Source: Allohoeflea poritis (GTDB lineage Bacteria > Pseudomonadota > Alphaproteobacteria > Rhizobiales > Rhizobiaceae). Taken from it: a DNA stretch of 64,000 bases. Shown one piece after another: positions 54,372 through 64,000 of this stretch (positions within the stretch are counted from its first letter, which is position 1; every line of letters begins with the position of its first letter). The position numbers and the translations under genes are program-made. The notes beneath the pieces were generated by a model. It made no database searches, was not told where the DNA came from, and saw only the letters and a list, made by a program, of their open reading frames with translations. The stretch is taken from positions 186,001-250,000 of the forward strand of contig NZ_JAPJZH010000005.1 in assembly GCF_027889715.1 (NCBI RefSeq), written 5' to 3'.

Positions 54372-55447
54372 ATGAGCGTCTCGGTCTTTGAGCATCCCTT
54401 TCTTTCGCAGCTGCTGGGCGAAGACGCGATCGCGGCGCAGTTCGATGCGTCGGCGGAGATCCGCGCCATGCTGCGCTTCGAGGCCGCCCTCGCGGCGGCG
54501 CAAGCGGCGGAAGGCCTGATCCCGAAAGCCGCTGGCGATGCTATCGGCAAGGTCTGCGAGGCGCTTGAGCCCGACTTCGACGCACTCGGACAAGCGACAC
54601 TGAGGGATGGTCTGTGCGTGCCGGAACTGATCCGGCAGCTACGCATGGCCGTGGCGCCGGGCCACGCTGCCCATGTCCATTTCGGGGCGACCAGTCAGGA
54701 CGTGATCGACACGGCGCTGGTGCTGCGGCTGAAGACTGTCCTCGAAATCCTGACTGGCCGTCTCGGCGAACTGGAAAGGCGGCTTGAGGGTCTCGGCGAT
54801 CGTTTCGGCGGGAACCGGCTGATGGCGCATACGCGCATGCAGCAGGCGCTGCCGATCCGCGTGGCGGACAAGATAACGGCATGGCGCCGGCCGATTGCGG
54901 GGCTGGCTCAAACGGCCGGACCGTTGGGCGATCGTGTCTTGCGCCTGCAATTGGGTGGCCCGGTTGGTACGCTTGAAGGGATGGGCGACAAGGCGCAGGC
55001 CGTCGGCGACCGCATGGCGGCGGATCTCGGCCTGGCCTTCGATGGTTGCTGGCACACGGACAGGCAGGCGCTGGTCGAACTGGCCGGCTGGTTTTCGCTA
55101 CTGACCGGAGCGCTTGGCAAGATCGGCAAGGATGTGACGCTGATGGCGCAAAACGAGGTCGGCGCGATCGCGCTTTCGGGCGGTGGCGGATCGTCGGCGA
55201 TGGCGCACAAGAACAATCCGGTTGCCGCCGAGATATTGGTGACGCTGGCCGGGTTCAATGCGACGCTCATCCCGGGCATGCATTCGACTCTTGTTCACGA
55301 GAACGAACGCTCGGGCAGCGCCTGGACGCTCGAATGGATGCTGCTGCCGCAAATGGCTGTCACGGCCGGTGCGGCGCTCGCCACAGCGAAACGGCTCATC
55401 GACAGCATCGACAACATCGGCACCGATACACAAGGCGGCGACGGGCC

Positions 55448-55451
<4 letters not shown>
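54372..55451 (+). CDS. pcaB: 3-carboxy-cis,cis-muconate cycloisomerase
   Basis: 359 residues. Fumarase/argininosuccinate lyase superfamily: HFGATSQDVIDTA and the signature GGSSAMAHKNNPVAAE. It converts 3-carboxymuconate to 4-carboxymuconolactone. The length matches the shorter rhizobial PcaB. The next gene's ATG overlaps its stop. Confidence 0.93.
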
Positions 55452-57810
<2,359 letters not shown>

Positions 57811-57849
57811 TCGCAGGCGGGTCGGCCAGAAATTGCAGGTCATCTTAAG

Positions 57850-57869
57850 TAATTTGTATTGACAAATTA
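57850..57869 (+). promoter_or_regulatory. Palindromic operator upstream of the thiolase operon
   Basis: TAATTTGTATTGACAAATTA has perfect 8-bp arms (TAATTTGT/ACAAATTA) around 4 bp. It is 40 bp before the thiolase start. A close relative precedes the next operon at 61138. Confidence 0.65.
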
Positions 57870-57908
57870 GCCGATCTCGCGTTTGCTCGTTCCGACAGGG
57901 AGTGAGCG

Positions 57909-59078
57909 ATGGTCTTGGTCGCCGGAACCGGCATGACCGCATTCAACCGCCGCAAGGACGGCAGCGGATTCCGCGACTGGGCCTCGGATGCATTCGAGGA
58001 AGCGCTGGTTGCCGCGCAGATCGGCCGTAGCGATATCGATGCGCTGGTGGTTGCCAGCGAGAGCGATTACTTTTCCATGCAACTCAACCCGGCGTCCGTG
58101 CTGTCCGACGATTTCGGCCTGAGCGGCGTATCCTGCCAGCGGGCCGAGGGCGGCGGTGCTTCGGGGCAGGTCGCGGTGCACGCAGGCGCCACGCTCATTC
58201 TTTCGGGTCTTGCCCGCAGGGTCGCGGTGGTCGGCTTCGAGCCGTCCGCGTCTTATTTGAGCGGCGCCGCCGTTTCCGAGCTTTACGGCTATTCCTTCGA
58301 TGCATGGACGGATGGAATGTCCGGCGTATCGTCGACGGCGCTTTACGCCCTTTCGGCGAAGGCTTTCATGGCGCGCTGCGGCGCGACCCATGACGATTTC
58401 GCGGCGATTGCCGTGCAGAACCGGACCTATGCCTGCGACAATCCTCTGGCGCATCTGCCGCTGGAGATCACAGCGGAGGATGTGCGCGATTCGACCATGA
58501 TCTCCGATCCCTACCGGCGCCTCGACTGCTCGCCGCTGAGCGATGGCGCGGCGGCGCTCATCCTGACCCATCCGGATGCCGCGCCGGAGAGCCGCCGGGC
58601 GTGCCCCCGCATTACCGGGATCGGCGCCGGGAGTGATCGGGTGCGGCTCGGAGACCGCAGCGATCCGGGTTATTTCGCCGGCAAGGAGATTGCCGCCAGG
58701 CGCGCCTATGCGATGGCCGGGATCGAGCATCCGCATCGCCAGATCGGCCTGGCGGAAGTCTATGACGCCTATTCCGGCGCCCAGCTCCAGGCTATCGAGG
58801 CGCTTGGCCTGTCCGAGGATTTCCTGGCGGAGTTCCGTTCCGGCTGCTTTGCCCAATCCGGCCGCCTGCCGGTCAATCTTTCCGGAGGGCTCATGGGGCA
58901 GGGCGCGCCCGTCGGCGCAACGGGCGTCGCGCAGGCGGTGAGCTGCGTGCGGCAGATCGACGGGACTTATCATTCCGGGCTGCAGCTGCGCGATCCGCCG
59001 CGCGTCGCGATCGCCGATACCCATGGCGGCGTGGCGACGGTGTGCGCGGTCACTGTTTTTTCGGGGGAGGCCGAATGA
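57909..59078 (+). CDS. Thiolase-family protein (SCP-x-like)
   Basis: 389 residues. The nucleophilic Cys is in VSCQRAEGGGASGQ, and the late His is in IADTHGGVATVCAV. This group of lipid-transfer-type thiolases usually acts with a separate OB-fold (DUF35) partner, which is exactly the next gene. The substrate is unknown; with the acyl-CoA ligase downstream, a beta-oxidation-like cleavage of a side chain is likely. Confidence 0.88.
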   Translation: MVLVAGTGMTAFNRRKDGSGFRDWASDAFEEALVAAQIGRSDIDALVVASESDYFSMQLNPASVLSDDFGLSGVSCQRAEGGGASGQVAVHAGATLILSGLARRVAVVGFEPSASYLSGAAVSELYGYSFDAWTDGMSGVSSTALYALSAKAFMARCGATHDDFAAIAVQNRTYACDNPLAHLPLEITAEDVRDSTMISDPYRRLDCSPLSDGAAALILTHPDAAPESRRACPRITGIGAGSDRVRLGDRSDPGYFAGKEIAARRAYAMAGIEHPHRQIGLAEVYDAYSGAQLQAIEALGLSEDFLAEFRSGCFAQSGRLPVNLSGGLMGQGAPVGATGVAQAVSCVRQIDGTYHSGLQLRDPPRVAIADTHGGVATVCAVTVFSGEAE

Positions 59079-59473
59079 AGTACCAGCTTGTGCTCGACTA
59101 TCATCTCGGCGAGGGCGCGCTCGGTCCCTATCTGGAGGGTCTTTCCGAAGGCATTGCCCTTGCCCGGCAATGCAGGCGCTGCGACCGGGTTACCTTTCCG
59201 CCGGAACGCAATTGCACCTGCCAGTCGCAGGACAATCTGCCCGCTTCATTCGGCTGGAAAACCCTTGCCGGCACTGCCACGATCGTTCACCGCACGGACG
59301 GGCTCGGCGGCGGATATGCGCTGGCCAGGTTCGACGGGGCGGACAATCTGGCGGTTTGCCGTATCGACAATCCGGATGAAGAGGGCGCCTACGCGACCCT
59401 GCTTGCCACGGGTGAATACCGGCCCGCCATTACCGTAGAAATTTCTGGAGAACCTTTTGAAACCGTTGAATGA
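59075..59473 (+). CDS. Zn-ribbon/OB-fold DUF35 protein
   Basis: 132 residues; the ATG overlaps the thiolase stop. The N-terminal zinc ribbon has CRRCDR and later CTCQ cysteines (residues about 33-52), followed by an OB-fold. DUF35 proteins bind thiolases and shape their active site, as here. Confidence 0.85.
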   Translation: MKYQLVLDYHLGEGALGPYLEGLSEGIALARQCRRCDRVTFPPERNCTCQSQDNLPASFGWKTLAGTATIVHRTDGLGGGYALARFDGADNLAVCRIDNPDEEGAYATLLATGEYRPAITVEISGEPFETVE

Positions 59474-61118
59474 ATGGTCCGCCGACGCACTTGCGGAGAT
59501 CGGACTGGAGAAACAGGATGGCGCGCTGCGGATCGCGATCGCGCCCGACAGCAATATCTACTCCATGACCGTCGGGCGGTATCTCGGTTCAGGTGACCGG
59601 GACAGGCGGGCGATCAGTATCGAAGAGCCGGACGGCGCGATGATTCACTACAGTTTCGCCGAGGTGGACGACGCCGCCACGGCGCTTGCCGCGCGGCTGT
59701 GCGCCCTCGGCTATGGGCGCGGCGACTATATCGGTCTGCATTGCGGCATGCGCCCGGAAACGGCGATCGCCCATATGGCGATCTGCAAGATCGGCGCCGT
59801 CGCGGTCACGCTGTCGCAGCTCTACGGGCCGGATACGCTCGCCCATGCGCTGAACGATTGCCGGGCCGGAATCCTGTTGACGACGGAGGCGGGCTGGGCG
59901 CCGCTGCGTGATCAGGCGGCGCGTCTGTTTCCGCATCTCAAGCATGTTCTGGTCTCGTCGAGCGCGGGACCGGAGGAAGACCTTGCTGCCATCCTGCGCT
60001 CGGCCCCGCCCGCGGATTTCGAGCCGGAACTGACCGGCGCCGACGACCCGGCGCTGCTGATGTACACCTCCGGCTCGACCGGCATGCCCAAGGGCATCTT
60101 GCACGGCCACCGGGTGCTTGCCGCCTACCGCCCATCGATCAATCTGTTCTTCAATCTTTCGCTCGGCGACGAGGATGCGGTCTTCTGGTCGCCGTCGGAC
60201 TGGGCCTGGGTCGGCGGCCTTCTCGACATGTTGTTTCCCGCCTGGCTCGCCGGCCGTCCGGTGGTCACGTCGGAGGCCCGTTTCAAGGCCGACTGGGCGT
60301 TCGCCTTCATGGCGCGTCACAAGGTGACGCACACATTTCTGGCGCCGAGCGCGATCCGCCGCCTGGCGCAGACCGCCGATCCGCACAAGGATCACGACCT
60401 TTCCATGCGGGTCATCTGTACCGGCGGCGAGGCGCTGGCGGCGGAGATCCTGGAATGGGCGGAAAACAATCTCGGCGTCGTGTGCAACGAGTTCTACGGG
60501 CTGACCGAAGTCAACCACCTGATCGGCAATTGCGCCCGGATCTATCCGCGCCGGGCCGGATCGATGGGGCTCGCCTATCCCGGGCACAAAGTGCTGCTCG
60601 TCGATCAGGAGGGCGCGGCGGTTGCTCCGGGCGAGATTGGCGAAATCGTCACCACGGATGATGCGCCGACGCGTTATCTCGGTTACCTCAACAATCCCGA
60701 CAAGGAGGCGGAACTGCGCCTCGGCCCCTATATGCGCACCCACGATCTCGCGGTGCGCGATGATGACGGCTATTTCTGGTACAAGGGCCGCTCCGACGAT
60801 CTGATCAAGTCGTCCGGATTCCGCATCGGCCCGGCCGAAATCGAGGAGTGCCTGATCGCCCATCCGGCCGTCGCCGAGGCGGCGGTTGTCGGCAAGCCCG
60901 ACAAGGAGCGCGGAGCGATCGTCAAGGCCTTTATCCGGCTTGCTGCCGACTATGCCGGCCGCGCCTCGCCCGAGCTCGAGAAGGAACTGACCGATCACGT
61001 GCGCGACCGGCTCGCGCCTTACAAGGCGCCGCGCGCGATCGCCTTTGTCGAAAGCTTCGAAATGACCTCTTCGGGAAAGATCAACCGCAAGGCGCTGCGG
61101 GCAGCGGAAGGCGGTTGA
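59457..61118 (+). CDS. AMP-dependent acyl-CoA synthetase
   Basis: 553 residues. The preferred start is TTG 59457, with GGAG spaced eight bases upstream; it overlaps the DUF35 gene by 17 bp. ATP-binding loop LLMYTSGSTGMPKGILHGHR, the motif NEFYGLTEVNH, then the C-terminal catalytic Lys in SSGKINRKALR. It activates an organic acid to its CoA thioester, providing substrate to the thiolase. Confidence 0.9.
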   Translation: MKPLNEWSADALAEIGLEKQDGALRIAIAPDSNIYSMTVGRYLGSGDRDRRAISIEEPDGAMIHYSFAEVDDAATALAARLCALGYGRGDYIGLHCGMRPETAIAHMAICKIGAVAVTLSQLYGPDTLAHALNDCRAGILLTTEAGWAPLRDQAARLFPHLKHVLVSSSAGPEEDLAAILRSAPPADFEPELTGADDPALLMYTSGSTGMPKGILHGHRVLAAYRPSINLFFNLSLGDEDAVFWSPSDWAWVGGLLDMLFPAWLAGRPVVTSEARFKADWAFAFMARHKVTHTFLAPSAIRRLAQTADPHKDHDLSMRVICTGGEALAAEILEWAENNLGVVCNEFYGLTEVNHLIGNCARIYPRRAGSMGLAYPGHKVLLVDQEGAAVAPGEIGEIVTTDDAPTRYLGYLNNPDKEAELRLGPYMRTHDLAVRDDDGYFWYKGRSDDLIKSSGFRIGPAEIEECLIAHPAVAEAAVVGKPDKERGAIVKAFIRLAADYAGRASPELEKELTDHVRDRLAPYKAPRAIAFVESFEMTSSGKINRKALRAAEGG

Positions 61119-61137
61119 CGGCCATATTTGATTGTAC

Positions 61138-61157
61138 TAATCTGTATTTACAAATTG
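61138..61157 (+). promoter_or_regulatory. Palindromic operator upstream of the TIM-barrel operon
   Basis: TAATCTGTATTTACAAATTG is close to the 57850 palindrome (same TAATxTGTATTxACAAATT frame, with two central/arm changes), ending 10 bp before the start codon at 61168. The match links the two operons to one regulator. Confidence 0.6.
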
Positions 61158-61167
61158 GGTGGAGCAC

Positions 61168-62004
61168 ATGAAATTCGGCATTCATTCCGGGCTCTGGATG
61201 ACGCGCTGGACCGACGAGATCGATCCGATCATGTCGGTGGTCGCGGATCTCGGCTTCGACGGAATCGAGATTTCACTGCTCGGCATCACACTCGAACGGG
61301 CCGCTTCGCTGAACGCCGCGGCGCGCGATCGCGGCCTTGAAATCACTTGCTCGACCGGCCTCGGTGCCCACGAAGATCCGACATCCGCCGATCCCGAAAT
61401 GCGCAGCGCCGCCCAGGCGGCCATGGAAAACGCCATACGCATCACCGCGGCGCTCGGCGCACGGCAGCTCGCCGGCGTGATCGCCGCGCCGTGGGGCGTG
61501 TTCGATCCGGGTGACAAGGCCGGCCGTGCGGAGCGTTCGGCGGCGCTGCTGGGCGGGCTCGACCCCTTGTTGTCGCAGGAAGGCGTCGTGCTCGGCGTCG
61601 AGGTGATCAACCGTTTCGAGACCGACCTTATCAATACCGCGCAGGAAGGCATCGCCTATTGCGATGCAGTCGGCTCGCCGCATATCGGCCTGCTCCTGGA
61701 CACCTTCCATCTCAACATCGAGGACAAGGACCCGCCGGCGTCGATCCGCGCGACCGGCAACCGGCTGGCGCATTTTCACGTGTCCGACAATGACCGGGGA
61801 ACGCCCGGCAACGGACATTTCGATTTCGCCAGCACCGCCACGACACTGAGCGACATCGGTTACGACGGCTGGGTAACAGCCGAGATGTTCGTCGTGCCCG
61901 GCCATCCGACCAGCGCCGACCTTAATATCTGGCGGGCGCTGGAGCCCGATCCGACGGAAGCCGCCCGACAGGCGCTCGCATTCATGAAGGCGACGTTCCA
62001 ATGA
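61168..62004 (+). CDS. Sugar phosphate isomerase/epimerase (TIM barrel, Xyl-isomerase-like)
   Basis: 278 residues from ATG 61168; a GTG at 61159 is less likely. TIM-barrel features: MKFGIHSGLW, LGVEVINRF (catalytic Glu), LLLDTFHLN and HFHVSDNDRGTPGNGHFDF, and a final TAEMF. This fits tagatose/psicose epimerase-like enzymes that interconvert ketoses. It should supply a ketose to the kinase genes that follow. Confidence 0.88.
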   Translation: MKFGIHSGLWMTRWTDEIDPIMSVVADLGFDGIEISLLGITLERAASLNAAARDRGLEITCSTGLGAHEDPTSADPEMRSAAQAAMENAIRITAALGARQLAGVIAAPWGVFDPGDKAGRAERSAALLGGLDPLLSQEGVVLGVEVINRFETDLINTAQEGIAYCDAVGSPHIGLLLDTFHLNIEDKDPPASIRATGNRLAHFHVSDNDRGTPGNGHFDFASTATTLSDIGYDGWVTAEMFVVPGHPTSADLNIWRALEPDPTEAARQALAFMKATFQ

Positions 62005-62552
62005 AGGCGCGGCGGTTCTTCGAGAAACTGGAAGCGCTGTACGGCGATGAGCAGGCGCGCCTCAACGAGCTCGACGCGGCGATTGGCGACGGCGATCACG
62101 GCAGCACCATGCTGCGCGGGCTGTCGGCTGCCGTGAAGGCCGGCGACGGGTCGCAGGCCAAGGCGTTCATGCGGGCATCCGGCGGCGCCTCGGGAACGCT
62201 GTTCGGCCTGATCCTGCATGAGATCGAACTGCATCTTTCGGGCAGCGAGAGGTCCCTGGCCGCTCACCTCGGGCGCAGTCTGCAGCGCATCAAGGAACTG
62301 GGCAAGGTTGCTGCCGGAGACAAGAGCATGGTTGACGCCCTGGAGCCGGCCGTGGCGGCGCTCGATGCCGGCGGGGGCACAAGCGACGCGGTTTCTGCCG
62401 CTGAAGGCGGGCGCGATTCAACCCGCGACATGGCAGCGCGCCGGGGCCGCGCCCGCTATGTCGAGAATGCCGGCAAGGGACATGTGGATCCCGGCGCCGC
62501 GTCGGTGTGCCTGATCCTCGGCGTGCTGGCCGGCGAGGAGGAGGCGCGGTGA
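62001..62552 (+). CDS. dhaL: Dihydroxyacetone kinase-type subunit DhaL
   Basis: 183 residues; its ATG overlaps the TIM-barrel stop. The Mg-nucleotide site AAIGDGDHGSTM is intact, as are SGGASGTLFG and the C-terminal GHVDPGAASV. It carries the nucleotide half of the kinase. No DhaM-type phosphotransferase gene is visible, so either the kinase uses ATP directly or DhaM lies elsewhere. Confidence 0.9.
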   Translation: MKARRFFEKLEALYGDEQARLNELDAAIGDGDHGSTMLRGLSAAVKAGDGSQAKAFMRASGGASGTLFGLILHEIELHLSGSERSLAAHLGRSLQRIKELGKVAAGDKSMVDALEPAVAALDAGGGTSDAVSAAEGGRDSTRDMAARRGRARYVENAGKGHVDPGAASVCLILGVLAGEEEAR

Positions 62553-63559
62553 AGAAACTCTTCAACAGCCAGGAAACCATGGTCGATGACATGATCGACG
62601 GTTTTGTCGCCGCCCATCCGCAGGTTGCGCGCGGCAAGAACGACAAGCGCGTTGTCGTGCGCCGGAAACCGAAGAACAAGGACAGCAAGGTGACACTGCT
62701 GATCGGCAACGGTTCCGGACACGAGCCGATCGCCATGGGCTTCGTCGGCGAGGGGCTGCTTGACGCCAATGTGGTCGGCGATGTCTTTGCGGCGCCCTCG
62801 GCGGATCTGATCCTTGACGGAATAACGGAAGTCTGCGGAGCGGCCGGATCCATCCTGCTGATCTCCCAGCATTCCGGCGATGTGATCAATGGCGGCGCGG
62901 CCGCAATGCTGGCCGAAGAGGCCGGCCACACGGTCAAGCCACTATTCATGTATGACGATATTTCCTCGGCCCCCAAGGGCGAGGAAGCGGAGCGGCGTGG
63001 CGCGCCCGGCACCATGTTCATCTACAAGATCCTCGGGGCGGCAGCGGAGGAGGGCATGGCGCTGGGGCCGCTCCTGGAACTGGGCGAGGCGGTGCGCGAC
63101 GGCACCCGGACGCTGGCGGCGGCGGTCAGCCCCGGGATTTCGCCGCTCACCGGACAGGCGATGTTCTCGCTGCCCGAAGACGAGATTTATCTGGGCATGG
63201 GCGTTCATGGAGAGCCGGGCATCGGCAAGGCCAAATACGGCCCGGTGTCGCGGCTGGTCGAAACCATGGTCGCCGCATTGCTGGAGGACAGACCCGTCCC
63301 GGAGGGCGAGCGGGTCGCCGTTATCGTCAACGGCATGGGCGGCACCACGCTGATGGAGCTGCTGACCGTCTATCGGGAAACCGGAAGGGCGCTTGCATCG
63401 CGCGGTATCTCGACGGTGGCGCCGATGGTCGGCACTTATGTGACGACGCAGGAAATGGGCGGTTTCTCGATCTCGCTGCTGACGCCGACCGACGAAATGT
63501 TGCGCTTGTGGTGCGCGCCGTCCGACACGCCGCATTTTCCGGCAATCAAACTGGACTGA
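62549..63559 (+). CDS. dhaK: Dihydroxyacetone kinase-type subunit DhaK
   Basis: 336 residues from GTG 62549, overlapping the dhaL stop (GTGA). IGNGSGHEPIAMGFVGEGLLDANV is the family N-terminal motif, and the substrate-binding His is in GMGVHGEPG. It binds the ketose (dihydroxyacetone or a tetrulose such as erythrulose) for phosphorylation by DhaL. The separate K and L genes resemble split ketose kinases of rhizobial polyol catabolism. Confidence 0.92.
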   Translation: MKKLFNSQETMVDDMIDGFVAAHPQVARGKNDKRVVVRRKPKNKDSKVTLLIGNGSGHEPIAMGFVGEGLLDANVVGDVFAAPSADLILDGITEVCGAAGSILLISQHSGDVINGGAAAMLAEEAGHTVKPLFMYDDISSAPKGEEAERRGAPGTMFIYKILGAAAEEGMALGPLLELGEAVRDGTRTLAAAVSPGISPLTGQAMFSLPEDEIYLGMGVHGEPGIGKAKYGPVSRLVETMVAALLEDRPVPEGERVAVIVNGMGGTTLMELLTVYRETGRALASRGISTVAPMVGTYVTTQEMGGFSISLLTPTDEMLRLWCAPSDTPHFPAIKLD

Positions 63560-63572
63560 GCGGAGTCGCGAT

Positions 63573-64000
63573 ATGGGTCAGAAAAAACCAGAACCGCAAA
63601 TGCCCATGTACGGCGTTGCCGTCGATCAGGGCAGCGGTCTGGGCGCGGCGATTGCAGAGGCGCGCGGCTCCGAAGCGCGCGAAACCGACCTGTTCGACTT
63701 CAAGAAGGCCGTGGTGGAGTGCCTGAGCCGCGATGCCTCAGTTCTGCTGGTCGATGCCGAGTATGGCCGCGAGCTTCTGCCGCATTTCAATCCGGCCTGC
63801 GAAAAGCTGCTGGCCTACGAGGCCGATGTCTACCGTATCGCGACCAGCGAGCGCATCACCGTGCTTCCCGACAATCTGAGCGTTGCCGATTATGCGGGGC
63901 TGGGTGTGCGCCGGCTGAAATTCTTTCTCTATTACGCGCCGCGCGGCTCGGCGGAAACCAATGAAAAGAAGCACGGTCTTGTGCGCGATATCGGCCGGCA
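63573..64000 (+). CDS. LacD-like class I aldolase (partial, cut by window end)
   Basis: The first 142 codons from ATG 63573, 13 bp after dhaK. LLVDAEYGRELLP, LLAYEADVYRIA and VRRLKFFLYYAP match the LacD/YihT class I aldolase pattern, in which a Lys (here in the RRLKFFLYY stretch) forms the Schiff base. It would cleave the phosphorylated ketose made upstream. The family also contains sulfofructose-1-phosphate aldolase, so the substrate is open. Confidence 0.8.
   Translation, partial: MGQKKPEPQMPMYGVAVDQGSGLGAAIAEARGSEARETDLFDFKKAVVECLSRDASVLLVDAEYGRELLPHFNPACEKLLAYEADVYRIATSERITVLPDNLSVADYAGLGVRRLKFFLYYAPRGSAETNEKKHGLVRDIGR

Overview
This 64 kb window is GC-rich, densely coding chromosome from an alphaproteobacterium, most likely of the Hyphomicrobiales (rhizobia and relatives). 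The basis is the gene mix and style: a pcaD/pcaB/pobA aromatic set, a homogentisate operon, a TRAP transporter, a COG0523/DUF1826 zinc module and many ATGA or GTGA start/stop overlaps. No species is assigned. I see no tRNA, rRNA, CRISPR array, insertion sequence or phage gene.

Layout. 1-5.4 kb: the 3' end of an Ldh-family dehydrogenase, a PHP-domain hydrolase and a two-component pair (five-PAS hybrid kinase plus OmpR-type regulator). 5.7-9 kb: an alpha/beta hydrolase, a methyltransferase, and a two-gene unit of truncated globin plus PAS/class III adenylate cyclase. 9-15 kb: two orphan membrane proteins, a SnoaL-like protein, an MFS exporter and a YcaQ-type DNA glycosylase. 15-18.1 kb: a complete TRAP transporter (dctP, hairpin, dctQ, dctM). 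18.5-20.3 kb: an Lrp-type regulator divergent from hppD. 20.3-22.5 kb: an AT-richer single-gene insertion encoding a nuclease-metallopeptidase fusion. 22.5-27.5 kb: MscS channel, MFS, aldo/keto reductase. 27.6-32 kb: a second AT-richer single-gene insertion, a 1288-residue protein with a PD-(D/E)XK-like nuclease domain and a STAND-type NTPase, flanked by gene debris. 32.1-34.5 kb: a Zur-box-controlled zinc module. 34.5-41.5 kb: a homogentisate operon (hmgA, fah, MBL-fold protein, flavin monooxygenase, DUF2783, VOC protein, maiA) with a divergent MarR regulator. 41.5-50.7 kb: assorted genes ending in a 1009-residue Sel1/TPR protein. 50.8-57.8 kb: dxr, kynureninase, and pcaD-pcaB-MFS-pobA. 57.9-64 kb: two adjacent operons under matching palindromes: thiolase/OB-fold/acyl-CoA ligase, then TIM-barrel isomerase/DhaL/DhaK/LacD-like aldolase (cut by the window end).

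How they work together. Much of the window is aromatic catabolism: hppD makes homogentisate, the hmgA operon opens it and cleaves it to fumarate and acetoacetate, kynureninase releases anthranilate from kynurenine, and pobA/pcaB/pcaD are steps of the protocatechuate branch of the beta-ketoadipate pathway (pcaHG and pcaC are not in this window). The two AT-rich single-gene insertions are the best candidates for undescribed biology. Both combine a nuclease-like domain with a second module (a leishmanolysin-type peptidase in one, a STAND NTPase in the other), and both sit between housekeeping genes as defence or toxin genes often do.
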